Shown here in pieces: positions 36,322 to 46,202 of a stretch of DNA of 64,000 nt (position 1 is the first letter of the stretch; each line of letters starts with the position of its first letter). The notes below the pieces were generated by a model. It did not search any database. It was not told the DNA's origin and worked only from the letters and a program-made list of their open reading frames with translations. Where the stretch lies: contig CAWHJD010000016.1 of NCBI GenBank assembly GCA_963829585.1, positions 186,001 to 250,000 of the forward strand, read 5' to 3'. A program made the translations under genes and the position numbers. The DNA is from Sva-07 sp963829585 (GTDB lineage Bacteria > Actinomycetota > Acidimicrobiia > Acidimicrobiales > Ilumatobacteraceae).

Positions 36322-37240
36322 CTACGGGTAGTAGCCGGCGAACACGTTGATGGTCACCTCGCCATCGACCACCTCGATCGACCGAATGGTGAGGACGTCG
36401 GAGCCGCGACCGACCACACGTTGATCGTCGACGTAGGGGAAGACCTGTTGGAACAGCAGCGACGGACCAGCCGCAGGGGTGAACAGGACCGCACCTGCAC
36501 TACCGGCTGCCGACTCGAATCCACCGACGGGGTTCGCCAGCACGTCGGCGATGATCGCATCCGGATCCTCACCGGCAGCGAGGCGCTCGGCGAACACCTC
36601 GGAGTATGCCTCGTCGACCTCGTCCACCAATGCGGCCATCTCGGATCCTGTTGCCTGCTCGACCGCCAGCGCCCCGAAGCCCTGCGGATCCTCACCCCAA
36701 CCGGCAACGACGACCCGAACCGTGTCGTCGAGCGGGAGTGTCATCGTCCTCACCGCCGATCCGTCGATGCCCAGCTGGTCCGGGGCATATGCGCCGCCGG
36801 GGTCGTCACAACTGAACTCGGGGAGAACAGCACACTGTTCGAAGCGGAACACCTCGAGCTGCAATGGTGAGCCGCGATCGGTCGGCCAGCTCCCGCTGAC
36901 CGGATAGTCACCGTCGACCAGCGGCTGGTCTTCCGGGCCAAACGGCGGGGACGGCACCCCGTGCCAGGTATCAGCGCAGCACGGAGGGAACACTTGGCCC
37001 GTCACCGATGCCAGGTCGATCTCAACCCAGGCCGGTGCGAGGGTCGTCGTGGGTGTCGTCACCATGGACGTCGTTGTCGCTGCCGTTGTCGAGGACGTCA
37101 TCGTCGAGGACGTCGTCGTCGCAGTGGTCGCGGTGACCTCGACCGTCACATCGGGAGCTGTGGCCGGATCCGACGCACAGGCACCGAGCGCAACGATCAG
37201 AAGGGCGGAGCACAGCCGGCCGGGAAAACCGTGAACTCAT
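36322..37240 (-). CDS. Putative lipoprotein with Thr-rich linker (one frameshift)
   Basis: Starting at the ATG at 37240 (MSSRFSR), an extra C in CCCGGCCGG shifts the frame; the corrected signal reads RLCSALLIVALGAC, with a lipobox LGAC. The mature protein begins CASDPATAPDVTVEVTATT, followed by a Thr/Ser-rich linker and a 240-residue acidic domain (WVEIDLASVTGQVFPPCCADTWHG, RFEQCAVLPEFSCDDPGGAY, VRTMTLPLDDTVRVVVAGWG). Four cysteines in the domain probably form disulfides. No family is recognised. It lies outside the membrane, anchored by lipid. Intact codon use through the domain supports a real gene. Confidence 0.65.
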
Positions 37241-37293
37241 CACTCCATCGTTGCCCGACGACAACCCGACGGCCAGGGTCCTGCGACCTCGTG

Positions 37294-38106
37294 TCAGCGG
37301 GTGTGGTGGCTGGTCCGGATGATGCAGGTCTGCTGGGCGGTGCCGAGGAGGCGCCCGTCCTGGCTCCAGAGGCGCAGCGAACCGTGACCGATCGAGCGGT
37401 GGAATCCTTCGGCGGTGATGTCGAGCAGGACCCACTCCGACGGCTCGGGATCGACGACGCGCAGGGTGTTGTCGATGCTCGTGCCTCCGGGCATCACACC
37501 GAGCGCGGCACACACGGCGAGGGGAATGATGTCGGCGACGAATGCCTGGGTCGCCGGGCTGCCGATCTCGTGGTCGGGGATCCGGCACCACATCGCCAAC
37601 GGGCCGGCCTGCGGATCGTCGATCGCCTCGACGGCGATCCTGCCGGCAGCGAGACGGCGCTCGAGATGATCGAAGAACGTGCCGGCAAGGACCGCTGCGA
37701 AGGGCTCGGACATCGACGGGCAGTCCTCCGGAGGGGCAACCTCGGGCATGCGCAGGAAGTGGACGCCGTCACCGCTCGGCCGGTCGGTGTGGGCACACAG
37801 CGAGGTGAACATCGGTCTCCCACCGACGGAGGCCGACACCTGGGCCTGCGTGGTGGCGCGGCCGTGAGCGGGCATCGTCACCTCGAGCTCGACCACGTCG
37901 CCGGGCACGGGCGTGCCGATGAACTGCGTGGTGATCCATTGCAGCGGTCGCCCCGTCGCCCGCTCTGCCGCCTCGACCGAGGCAGCGATTCCCGAACCGC
38001 CGTAGAGGAATCCGAACGGCGTGCAGAGCCGGTTGTGGGCGGGCAGTCGAAACCGATGGGGATCGTCGGTCGGCTGGAGCTCGAGCAGGTCGAAGGCGGG
38101 GAGCAC
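37294..38106 (-). CDS. Acyl-CoA thioesterase, double hot-dog (TesB-like)
   Basis: A 270-residue protein with two tandem hot-dog domains. Domain 1 runs from RFRLPAHNRLCTPFGFLYGGSGIAASVEAAERATGRPLQWITTQFIGTP and includes the HxRxxxPFGFLYGG pattern of 4HBT_3 thioesterases. Domain 2 (GPLAMWCRIPDHEIGSPATQAFVADIIPL) carries the aspartate of the TesB-type active site (ADIIPLAV), and the rest ends with SIGHGSLRLWSQDGRLLGTAQQTCII. It hydrolyses acyl-CoA thioesters in the cytoplasm; chain-length preference is not evident. Start: GTG at 38106. On the same strand as dnaE2, 88 nt downstream of it. Confidence 0.83.
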   Translation of the reverse strand: MLPAFDLLELQPTDDPHRFRLPAHNRLCTPFGFLYGGSGIAASVEAAERATGRPLQWITTQFIGTPVPGDVVELEVTMPAHGRATTQAQVSASVGGRPMFTSLCAHTDRPSGDGVHFLRMPEVAPPEDCPSMSEPFAAVLAGTFFDHLERRLAAGRIAVEAIDDPQAGPLAMWCRIPDHEIGSPATQAFVADIIPLAVCAALGVMPGGTSIDNTLRVVDPEPSEWVLLDITAEGFHRSIGHGSLRLWSQDGRLLGTAQQTCIIRTSHHTR

Positions 38107-38194
38107 GAGCGAGACGTTCCCAGAGCAGACGGCGACGCTACAAATGAGCCGCAGGGTGAGACGCGGCTGGACGGGTCGGACCGCCGGGTCGCCT

Positions 38195-41100
38195 TCAGCG
38201 GAAGTCGCGGGACCTGACGTTCGCCGGCATGGGGAGGGGGGCGAGGTGGACGGCGACGATGTTGACGACGCCTTCGCTGCGTTCCAGACGGCCGCGGACC
38301 AGCATGGCCGGGGCTTCTCTGGCGACCTTGCGGAACCTCGCCCAGCATCCCTTCGACACCACCACGTTGATCAGGCCGGTCTCGTCCTCCAGGTTGAGGA
38401 ACGTGACTCCCTGCGCGGTCATCGGCCGCTGCCGGTGGGTGACGACGCCGGCGACCTGCACGATCGAACCCGGTTCGGGATCGAACAACTGCGATGACGT
38501 GAGCACGCCCAGGCGGGTCAGTTCGTCGCGGACGAAGATCGTCGGGTGCCCATCGGGCGACACACCCGTCGCCCACAGATCGGCGACCGCCTCCTCCACC
38601 GGGGTCATTCCCGGCAGGCGCGGCGCCACGTCGCCGGTGATCACGCCCGGCAACCGCCCGGGGCGTGACTGTGCTGTTGCCCCGACGGTCCACAGGGCCA
38701 TGCGCCGGTCGAGGCCGAAGCACTCGCCGAACAACCCGCCTGTCGCCATCGCCTCGAGCTGGGCCAGCGTCAACGACGGCACCCGCCGCACGAGGTCCTC
38801 GGTGTCGGTGAACGATCCGCCGGTCGTGCGCTCCGCCTCGATCTCCTCGGCCAGATCCGACCCGATCCCCCGCACCGACCCGATCCCCAGCCGGACCGCC
38901 ACGCCGTTCTGCGATTCCTCACAGGGCTCCAACGTCGCCCCCGCGAGCGAGGCATCGAGGTCGGGTGTGTGCACGACCACGCCGTGGCGGCGGGCGTCGC
39001 GCACCAGCGTGTGCGGCGACCAGAACCCCATCGGCTGCGCGTTGAGCAGCGCCGCACAGAACGCCGCCGGCTCGTGGTACTTGATCCACGACGACGCATA
39101 GACGAGGTAGGCGAAGCTCACCGAATGCGACTCGGGGAAGCCGTAGTTGGCGAAGGCCTTCATCTTCATGAACAGCTCCTCGGCGATCTCGTCGGTGATC
39201 CCCCGCTCGGCCATGCCGGCGAACAATCGCTCCTTCAGCCGCTCCATGCGTGCCGCCGACCGCTTCGAGCCCATCGCCTGGCGCAGCTCGTCGGACTGCG
39301 CCGGCGTGAACCCGGCGACGTCGATCGCCATCTGCATCAGCTGCTCCTGGAACAGCGGAACCCCGAGCGTCTTTCCAAGTGAATTCTCCAGTAATGGATG
39401 CAGGTACGTGATCGGCTCGAGCCCGTTGCGACGCCGGATGTACGGATGCACCGAACCACCCTGGATCGGCCCCGGCCGGATCAGCGCCACCTCCACCACG
39501 AGGTCGTAGAACCGGCGCGGTTTGAGCCGCGGCAGCGTCGCCATCTGTGCCCGCGACTCGATCTGGAAGACCCCGACGGTGTCGGCCCGGCACAGCATCC
39601 CGTACACGTCGTCGTCCTGGGGGATCGTTGCCAGGTCGATCTCGTACCCACGATGCTCACGCACGAGGTCGACGGCGTGGTGCAACGCCGACAACATGCC
39701 GAGCCCGAGGAGATCGAACTTCACCAGGCCGGTGCGAGCACAGTCGTCCTTGTCCCACTGCAGTACCGAGCGCTGGTCCATCCGCGCCCACTCGACCGGG
39801 CAGACCTCGATCACCGGGCGGTCGCAGATCACCATGCCGCCGGAGTGGATCCCGAGGTGGCGCGGCGCGTCCTCGACCTCGAGGGCCAACTCCAACACGG
39901 GAGCGGGAATCGAACAATCGGGCTGTGCTGCGGTCGACGCCACGCCGCCCCATCCGTCGACCTGCTTGGACCACGCGTCCTGCTGGCCGGGCTCGAACCC
40001 GAGCGCCTTGGCCATGTCGCGCACCGCCGATCGGGCCCGGTACGTGATGACGTTGGCGACCTGGGCGGTGTGGTGGCGACCGTACCGCTCGTAGACGTAC
40101 TGGATCACCTCTTCCCTTCTGCCGCTCTCGATGTCGACGTCGATGTCGGGCGGGCCGTCGCGCTCGGGCGACAGGAACCGCTCGAACAGCAACCCGAGCG
40201 ACACCGCATCGGCCGCCGTGACGCCGATGGCGTAACAGACCGCAGAGTTCGCGGCGCTCCCCCGGCCCTGACAGAAGATGTCGGAGCGGCGGCAGAACTC
40301 GACGATGTCCCACACGATCAGGAAGTACCCGGCGAAGTCGAGCTGCTCGATGAGTGCCAGCTCGTGATCGATCGTCTTCCAGGCCCGTGCCCGCAACGAC
40401 AGATCCTCCACCACACCGTTGGCCACCGAGGCGGCATGGACGGGGCGCTCGCCATAGCGACGTCGGGCACCCTCCTCGGTCACTCGACGCAGGAACTGCA
40501 TCTCGGTCAGACCGTCGGGGCACGGGAACGGCGGCAGCTTCGGTGCCACGAGCGACAGGTCGAACGCGGCGGCTCTGCCGACCTCCGCCGCCCGCTCGAC
40601 CACACCCGGGTACCGCCGGAACCGCCGGGCCTGTTCGGCGCCGGAGCGGAGATGGGCACCGGCCGCGCCAGGCAGCCAGGAATCGATCTGGTCGAGACTC
40701 CGCCGCGACCGGACAGCGGCGAGCGCCGTGGCGAGCCTGCGTTGCGCGGGGGTCGCGTAGTGGACGTTGTTGGTCGCCACGCACTCGACGCGTTCACGGT
40801 GGGCGATCTCGACGAGCGCGTCGTTGCGGGCCGAGTCGAGGGGATCGCCGTGGTCCCACAACTCCACCAGCACGCGATCCCGACCGAACGCGTCGACCAG
40901 CCGGAGCAACTCGCGACGCGCCGCAGCCGGGCCGTCGGCGACCAGTGCAGCCGGCACCGCTCCCTTCCGGCAACCGGTCAGCACCCAGGCGTGACCGGCG
41001 ACGGTGTCGGCCACGTCGGCGAACGCGAACTGCGGGGCCCCCTTCTCCCCTGCGAGGTGGCCGGTACTGAGCACCCGTGACAGCCGGGCGTACCCGGTGG

Positions 41101-41642
41101 GGCCGTCGGCGAGCACGAGCAAGTGGGTTCCCGACGGATCGGGGGCGTGGGAGTCGGGCACCATGCCCGTATCGATCTGACGGTCGGTGTCGCGTTCGGA
41201 CCTGGCAACCGAGCCGTGGTGCGCCGACAGCCCGATCTCGGTGCCGAACACCGTGGGCAGTCCAACCGCTCTGGCTGCCTCGGCGAAGCGCACCACCCCG
41301 TAGAAGCCGTCGTGGTCGGTGATCGCCAAGGCGTCGAGGCCGAGCCGGGCTGCCTCGGTGGCCAGTTCTTCGGGGTGCGATGCCCCGTCGAGGAACGAGA
41401 AGTTGGAGTGGCAGTGCAGCTCGGCGTACGGGGTCGTCGGCGAGTCGGCCGAACGTGTCAGATCGGGTGGCGCCTCGAATGGCTGGCGCTTTCGGCTCCA
41501 CGCCGGACCGTCACCACCCGAGTTCCACGAGGGACTTCCCGGGGCGCGCCCGTCCCGACCGGTCGTCCGATCGGCCCGACGGTCGGTCCGACAGGGTCGC
41601 TTCGAGTTCGCTCCAGGACCAGGACGGGTTGTTGAACCCCAT
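38195..41642 (-). CDS. dnaE2: Error-prone DNA polymerase DnaE2 (one frameshift)
   Basis: About 1148 residues. The N-terminus from the ATG at 41642 reads MGFNNPSWSWSELEATLSD; one extra G near 41517 breaks the frame before DGPAWSRKRQPF. The PHP domain follows (YAELHCHSNFSFLDGASHPEELATEAARLGLDALAITDHDGFYG), then the polymerase core with FCQGRGSAANSAVCYAIG, the catalytic aspartates in GPPDIDVDIESGRREEVIQYVYERYGR (near residue 500), and a C-terminal OB domain (VVTHRQRPMTAQGVTFLNLEDETGLINVVV). Length and PHP sequence distinguish DnaE2 from DnaE1. It performs translesion synthesis with ImuA'/ImuB during SOS. A perfect LexA box sits 11 nt before the start. Confidence 0.93.
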
Positions 41643-41653
41643 CCATCCAGTAT

Positions 41654-41667
41654 CGAACACACGTTCG
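41654..41667. promoter_or_regulatory. LexA (SOS) box upstream of dnaE2
   Basis: The sequence CGAACACACGTTCG matches the actinobacterial/mycobacterial LexA operator (TCGAAC-N4-GTTCGA). It lies 11 nt before the dnaE2 ATG, so LexA would block transcription in the uninduced state. The identical 14-mer occurs upstream of imuA'. Confidence 0.88.
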
Positions 41668-41695
41668 CATCTTCGCAACCCCACCCTCCCCCCAC

Positions 41696-41753
41696 CCCCG
41701 AAATTCTCCTGCAGGTGCGCGCTCGAGCGCGCACTGCCATGAGAATTTCGGGG
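41696..41753. repeat. Nested palindromic element, copy A
   Basis: A 13-bp inverted repeat (CCCCGAAATTCTC and GAGAATTTCGGGG) brackets a perfect 20-bp palindrome (GTGCGCGCTCGAGCGCGCAC). It lies between dnaE2 and the fatty acid desaturase, and a related copy follows the desaturase. The AATTC arms are unusually AT-rich for this DNA. Possibly a REP-like element or a terminator for readthrough. Confidence 0.75.
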
Positions 41754-41811
41754 CGTTTGGGACCAAGGTCCCTGGCCGGGACGCTGTGGGAACAGCACGC
41801 TCACGACAGGT

Positions 41812-41829
41812 CTACCTACCGGTCGGTAG
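41812..41829. promoter_or_regulatory. TetR-type operator candidate before the desaturase
   Basis: The 18-bp sequence CTACCTACCGGTCGGTAG is a near-perfect palindrome (one mismatched pair) centred on ACCGGT. Many TetR-family repressors bind operators of this form. It lies 34 nt before the desaturase ATG. No TetR gene is in the window. Confidence 0.5.
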
Positions 41830-41863
41830 ACACTCTTCCCGAACCCCCCGTTCCGAGGACCAC

Positions 41864-42901
41864 ATGCCATCAGCCGCCACCGAGACACCGACGACACCCA
41901 CCGGGCTCAAGCCCGTACTCGACGTCATCCCGGCTCACTGTTACGAGCGATCGACCATTCGCGGCCTCGGACTGTTCCTTCGCGATGCCGTCATCTTCGC
42001 GCTGTCGGTCTGGGGGCTGCTCTCGACGAACCATCCACTGCTGCTCGTTCCGCTCTGGCTGCTCAGCGGCATGATGGTCGCCGGCCTGTTCGTCATCGGC
42101 CACGACGCCGCCCACGGTGCGCTGTTCGACTCGCCACGCCTCAACGCCGTCGTCGCCCGTCTGAGCATGCTGCCTTCGCTGCACGCCGTCGAGGTGTGGG
42201 TGTTCGGCCACAACCGCGTCCACCACGGCCACACCCTGCGCCAGGGCATGGACTTCGTGTGGCACCCGCTCACGGTCGAGCAGTACGCAGAACTCGGCCG
42301 GTTCGCCAGACTCCGCCACAAGCTCGAATGGGGCCCCTTCGGCTCCGGCGCGTACTACCTGCGCGAGGTGTGGTGGAACAAGATGGTGCGATTCACGCCA
42401 CCGGCGCGTTGGGTTCGTCAGATGCGGCGCGACCAGGCATTCGTGGCGATGTACGCCGTCGGCACGCTGGCGCTCCTGGTCGCCGTCGGCGGAACCGGCG
42501 GTGTGTGGCAGTGGGCCAAGATCGTGGTGGTCCCGTTCCTGCTCTTCTGCCAGCTCATCGGTTGGGTCGTGCACGTCCATCACATCGCACCGGAGATCCG
42601 GTGGTGGCCGCGTCGCGAGTGGAACCGCTTCCGCGGTCAGGTCGAAGGCACCACCATCCTGTGGGGGCCACCGGGTTGGGAGTTCTTCTTCCACTGGATC
42701 ATGGTCCACCTCCCCCACCACGTCGACATGCAGATTCCGTGCTATCGACTCCCCGAGGCCGCCCGGGAGATCGCCGCCGCATTCCCCGACGAGGTCGTCG
42801 AACGACCCATCCGGATCCGCGACTACCTCCGCTCGACGAAGGCGTGCAAGCTCCACGACTTCGAGACCGGCACGTGGCACACCTACCCCACCACCGGCTG
42901 A
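41864..42901 (+). CDS. Fatty acid desaturase (membrane, di-iron)
   Basis: A 345-residue integral membrane desaturase. The three histidine boxes are HDAAH (80-84), HNRVHHGH (116-123) and a third, HLPHHVD, near the C-terminus. Hydrophobic stretches (FLRDAVIFALSVWGLLS, LLLVPLWLLSGMMVAGLFVIG, FVAMYAVGTLALLVAVGG, IVVVPFLLFCQLIGWVVHVHH) provide four or more membrane segments. It inserts a double bond into an acyl chain using O2 and reduced carrier, either an omega-3/omega-6-type or a related hydroxylase/ketolase; regiochemistry cannot be read from sequence. Promoter region has a TetR-type operator. Divergent from dnaE2 and flanked by two related palindromes. Confidence 0.87.
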   Translation: MPSAATETPTTPTGLKPVLDVIPAHCYERSTIRGLGLFLRDAVIFALSVWGLLSTNHPLLLVPLWLLSGMMVAGLFVIGHDAAHGALFDSPRLNAVVARLSMLPSLHAVEVWVFGHNRVHHGHTLRQGMDFVWHPLTVEQYAELGRFARLRHKLEWGPFGSGAYYLREVWWNKMVRFTPPARWVRQMRRDQAFVAMYAVGTLALLVAVGGTGGVWQWAKIVVVPFLLFCQLIGWVVHVHHIAPEIRWWPRREWNRFRGQVEGTTILWGPPGWEFFFHWIMVHLPHHVDMQIPCYRLPEAAREIAAAFPDEVVERPIRIRDYLRSTKACKLHDFETGTWHTYPTTG

Positions 42902-42921
42902 CCTCGACCGAGCACCCCAAT

Positions 42922-42977
42922 CCCGAAAAATGCCTGTGGGTGCGCGCTGAGCGCGCACTCCGAGGAGAATTTCGGGG
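42922..42977. repeat. Nested palindromic element, copy B
   Basis: This copy shares with the one at 41696-41753 the core GTGCGCGCTGAGCGCGCAC (one base shorter and asymmetrical at the centre) and the right arm GAGAATTTCGGGG. Its left arm is degenerate (CCCGAAAAATG). It starts 21 nt after the desaturase stop and could also act as its terminator. Confidence 0.75.
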
Positions 42978-43004
42978 TCTGGAGCTCCGGGTTTCTCGGG
43001 CTGG

Positions 43005-43553
43005 TCAGGGGGTCAGGGCGAGGAGGATGCCGCGCAGGCCGGGGTCGGCCCGGTCGATGGCGGCCTCCCATGTGAACCAGTCGATCTGCTGGCTCTCCCC
43101 GACCGGCGGGGCCGGGTCGGCGTCTCCGCCGTCGATGAGATAGCGCAGGTCGAGATGCGTGTGGCCACGCCCGCCGGCATGCACGTCGACATGCACCAGC
43201 TCCGGAACGCCGAACTCGTCGACGGGGCCCGCGAAGCGGACGTCGAGGCCGGTCTCCTCGCGACTCTCGCGCAGCGCCGCGTCCCACGGGGTCTCACCGG
43301 GATCGATGTGACCGCCCGGCTGCAGCCAGATGCCGAGCCGCTTGTGTTCGAGCAGCACCACTCCACGCGGTCCGACCACGATGCCTGATCCGGTCACGTG
43401 GACGACATCGACGTCCTGGTCGAGCGGAGCGTCCAGCCGATCGAATGCCGCCAGGAACGCCGCGACCGAGTCGACCTCACGCTGATCGACCGGCACCCTG
43501 GCAACAACGTCCGCCCGGATGCGCCGGAGGAGTTCGTCCTGCTGCTGCGACAT
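43005..43553 (-). CDS. NUDIX hydrolase
   Basis: An intact 182-residue NUDIX protein. The N-terminus is a helical extension (MSQQQDELLRRIRADVVARVPVDQREVDSVAAFLAAFDRL); the box is GGHIDPGETPWDAALRESREETGLDV, a perfect G-x5-E-x7-R-E-U-x-E-E-x-G-U match. HKRLGIWLQPGGHID is common to members that act on 8-oxo-dGTP, diadenosine polyphosphates or similar. The substrate is unknown. The ATG at 43553 is preceded by no clear ribosome binding site. It converges with the desaturase and is divergent from the response regulator. Confidence 0.85.
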   Translation of the reverse strand: MSQQQDELLRRIRADVVARVPVDQREVDSVAAFLAAFDRLDAPLDQDVDVVHVTGSGIVVGPRGVVLLEHKRLGIWLQPGGHIDPGETPWDAALRESREETGLDVRFAGPVDEFGVPELVHVDVHAGGRGHTHLDLRYLIDGGDADPAPPVGESQQIDWFTWEAAIDRADPGLRGILLALTP

Positions 43554-43699
43554 GGCACCGGTGTAGCAGTCGCACGCACGAATGACACGCGTGTGATTTC
43601 TTTCGAGTTTCTTCTTGAGTTCGTCAGCTTTCTGCCGATACCACCACCAGCACACGAAGAGTGGCCTGACCTGGCCGACCGAACTGGCGGGACAACAAC

Positions 43700-44467
43700 A
43701 TGGACAACGACACCAACATCGCACCTCGCATCCTGATCGCAGTCGACGACCCCGATCTGCGTCGGACCAGCGTGGCAGGTCTGCGGGCAGCCGGCTTCAG
43801 CGTCAGCGCCCCGACCGATGGCGATGCGGCGATCATGCTGGCCGAGTCGTTCTCTCCCGACGTGTTGATCGTCTGCTCCCGCCTGCGCGCCCCTGATGGG
43901 CGTCCGCTCTACGAGCGTCTGCGCGAGTCCAGCGAGCAGTACCTGCTGTGCATCACCGACGAAGGCGCCCACCGCGCCCGTGCCGCCGTGCTCCACTCGG
44001 GTGCCGACGACGCCGTGTCGATGCCGGTGCTGCCCGAGGAACTCTCCGCGCGTTGTCACGCCCTCCTGCGCCGCCCCCGTCAGATGCAGAACCGTGTCGA
44101 CAGCCCGTCCACCTCGGTACTGAACCTCGGCCCGCTGACCATCGACCTCGGCCGGCGCGAAGTCCGCATCGTCGACGAGGAAGTGGCGACCACCCGCATC
44201 GAGTTCTCGCTGCTCGAGCAGCTCTGCCGCCGACCGACCGAGGTCTGCACCCGCGAAGACCTCCTCGATGCCGTGTGGGGCCCGACGTGGGTCGGCGACA
44301 ACCACGTCGTCGACGTCCATCTGTCGAACCTTCGCCGCAAGCTCGAGAAGGCCGGCCCCGACTACAAGGTGATCCACACCGTGCGTGGCGTGGGCTTCCG
44401 GTTGGCGAACGACGTGACGGACCAGTTCGAGATCTCGAACGCGTTCGACCTCGCTGCGGTCGGCTGA
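43700..44467 (+). CDS. OmpR-type winged-helix regulator with degenerate receiver
   Basis: A 255-residue protein: receiver domain (1-130) and a trans_reg_C winged helix (140-240; LGPLTIDLGRREVRIVDEEVATTRIEFSLLEQLCRRPTEVCTREDLLDAVWG, then VVDVHLSNLRRKLEKAGPDYKVIHTVRGVGFRL). The acidic pair (Asp16-Asp17) is kept, but the phospho-acceptor aspartate is replaced by Cys59 (PDVLIVCSRL) and the conserved lysine by methionine (DDAVSMPV). The protein therefore probably acts without phosphorylation. No histidine kinase is adjacent. It converges with imuB, 17 nt away, and is divergent from the NUDIX gene. Likely a stand-alone transcription factor; targets unknown. Confidence 0.85.
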   Translation: MDNDTNIAPRILIAVDDPDLRRTSVAGLRAAGFSVSAPTDGDAAIMLAESFSPDVLIVCSRLRAPDGRPLYERLRESSEQYLLCITDEGAHRARAAVLHSGADDAVSMPVLPEELSARCHALLRRPRQMQNRVDSPSTSVLNLGPLTIDLGRREVRIVDEEVATTRIEFSLLEQLCRRPTEVCTREDLLDAVWGPTWVGDNHVVDVHLSNLRRKLEKAGPDYKVIHTVRGVGFRLANDVTDQFEISNAFDLAAVG

Positions 44468-44484
44468 CCCGACGTCGACTCGGC

Positions 44485-46140
44485 TCAGTCGTAGCGGGCA
44501 CTGATCCACCATCGTCGGTGTTCGGCGACGACGAGATAGCCGTCGTGGTCGTCGGTGACCACCTGGAACCGGGCCAGGCGTCGATGACGTTCGGGTTCCC
44601 ACCAACGCTCCTCGATCGGCCACGGACCCGCCCACGCGACGATCGGCCGTGACCTGCCGCGACGCCACCCCGACGAGTCGTCGCCCGTCAACAGTCGCAA
44701 CATCGCCGGACGCGCCGACACCATCCCTCGACCGGTGACACGCACCACCTCGCCGTGTTCGTCGAGCACCTCGACCGGGTGAGGATCAGCGAACACCGTG
44801 GCCGGCGAGGGCGACGGGAGAGCGCCTGGCCACGGTCCCGTCGGCCCGCTCCCTGCCTTGGAGACAGCCCGCTGATCGAGGTCGACCATCGTGGCCGGCA
44901 CCCATTCGTAACGGTCTGCCGGGAGACGCCCGCCTCGCCACACCGGAACGGTCACCGCATCCTGCGACGTGAGGGTGGACAATCGGGCGATCGCCCGTGC
45001 TGCGCGCCGGTCGGCTTCGGTCTGGCCGCCCCACAGGCCGAGTTGGCTGCCCTCGTCGGCACGCACCTCGTCGGGTGTCAGCCGAACCAGGGCGATGCCA
45101 CCGGTCAGTTCCTGATCGCTCCCTCGCGGCAGGCCGATCCAGGCGTCGAGCTGCCAGCGGACCCGCTCGACCATCGCCGACGCCGTGAGCCCCGCCGACC
45201 GGTACCACGACCGTTCCGACCGTTCACCGTGCTCCGACTCCAACAGCACGACCAGGCGGGTGCAGACCCGGCCATCGGCAGCGAGCGAACCGGCCAGTTC
45301 GTCGGCCAACTGTTTGGCGACGAACACCACGGCGCTCGACTGCGCGGCGGGATCGTCGAGTACATGGTCGAGGCGCCGCTCGGGGGCGGGGTCGGTGGTG
45401 CTCGACGGACGGGTGTCGGCGCCCGATGCCAACCGGTGCGCATGCAGCCCGGCGTGACCGAACCGCCCGAGCACGTCGACGGCGCTCAGCGCGGCGAGGT
45501 CACCGAGGCGCCGCAGGCCGAGGCGGGCGAACAGTTCGATCAGTTCGGGATCGGACTCACCCAGTGTCTGCAGCCAGCCGAGCGGGAGTTCGGCGCAGAA
45601 CGCCGGCGATCCTCCGGCCTCGACGATCACCGGATGACCCTGCCGCACGGCCAGCCGCGCGGCGATGCTCGATGCAAACCGCCCGTCGGCGATCCCCACA
45701 CCGGGGACCCCCGCCGTGGTGCCGGATCCCCCGACCTCGACCGAGTGGTCGGCCAAACAGTCGGCCAGCCGGTGGGCCAGCTCGTCGGCCAGCACGGCGT
45801 CACCTCCGAAGTAGCGCGACGGCCCGAGCGCTCGCAGGGTGATCCATCCCGGTTCGACGACGTCGAGACGCGGCGAGATGTCGGCGACGGCACGGACCAC
45901 CGGCTCGAACTCCCGAGCATCGCGATCGGCATCGTGGTCGATCAGGATGATGTGCGGACAGCGTCGCTGAGCCTGACGGCGACGTTGACCGACGACGACC
46001 CCCTCGGTCGCGGCAGCGGCGGTACGCGCCACGACCCTGTTCGCCGACATGACCGCGGCAGGAACTTCGGCGGGGAACCCCGCGGCTGCCACCGGCCAGT
46101 CGGGGAACCACACCGACACCATTCGTGGGGAGGTGTCCAT
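44485..46140 (-). CDS. imuB: ImuB, inactive Y-family polymerase homologue
   Basis: About 551 residues. The N-terminus MVSVWFPDWPVAAAGFPAEVPAAVM shows the ImuB start, which lacks the DxDxFF catalytic motif of Y-family polymerases. Then ADISPRLDVVEPGWITLRALGPSRYFGG and VGIADGRFASSIAARLAVRQG, the little-finger region, and a C-terminal extension that in mycobacteria binds the beta clamp; QLGLWGG could be the clamp-binding motif. ImuB bridges DnaE2 and the clamp in error-prone repair. The ATG at 46140 was chosen; Met-Val-Ser six residues on is an alternative. It follows imuA' by 62 nt. Repeats of TCGATGCTCGGTCC lie in the gap. SOS regulation is inferred from the LexA box before imuA'. Confidence 0.88.
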   Translation of the reverse strand: MDTSPRMVSVWFPDWPVAAAGFPAEVPAAVMSANRVVARTAAAATEGVVVGQRRRQAQRRCPHIILIDHDADRDAREFEPVVRAVADISPRLDVVEPGWITLRALGPSRYFGGDAVLADELAHRLADCLADHSVEVGGSGTTAGVPGVGIADGRFASSIAARLAVRQGHPVIVEAGGSPAFCAELPLGWLQTLGESDPELIELFARLGLRRLGDLAALSAVDVLGRFGHAGLHAHRLASGADTRPSSTTDPAPERRLDHVLDDPAAQSSAVVFVAKQLADELAGSLAADGRVCTRLVVLLESEHGERSERSWYRSAGLTASAMVERVRWQLDAWIGLPRGSDQELTGGIALVRLTPDEVRADEGSQLGLWGGQTEADRRAARAIARLSTLTSQDAVTVPVWRGGRLPADRYEWVPATMVDLDQRAVSKAGSGPTGPWPGALPSPSPATVFADPHPVEVLDEHGEVVRVTGRGMVSARPAMLRLLTGDDSSGWRRGRSRPIVAWAGPWPIEERWWEPERHRRLARFQVVTDDHDGYLVVAEHRRWWISARYD

Positions 46141-46202
46141 GTGCTCGGTCGATGCTCGGTCCATGTGCTCGGTCGATCTCGGTCGATCTCGGTCGGTGCC
46201 GG

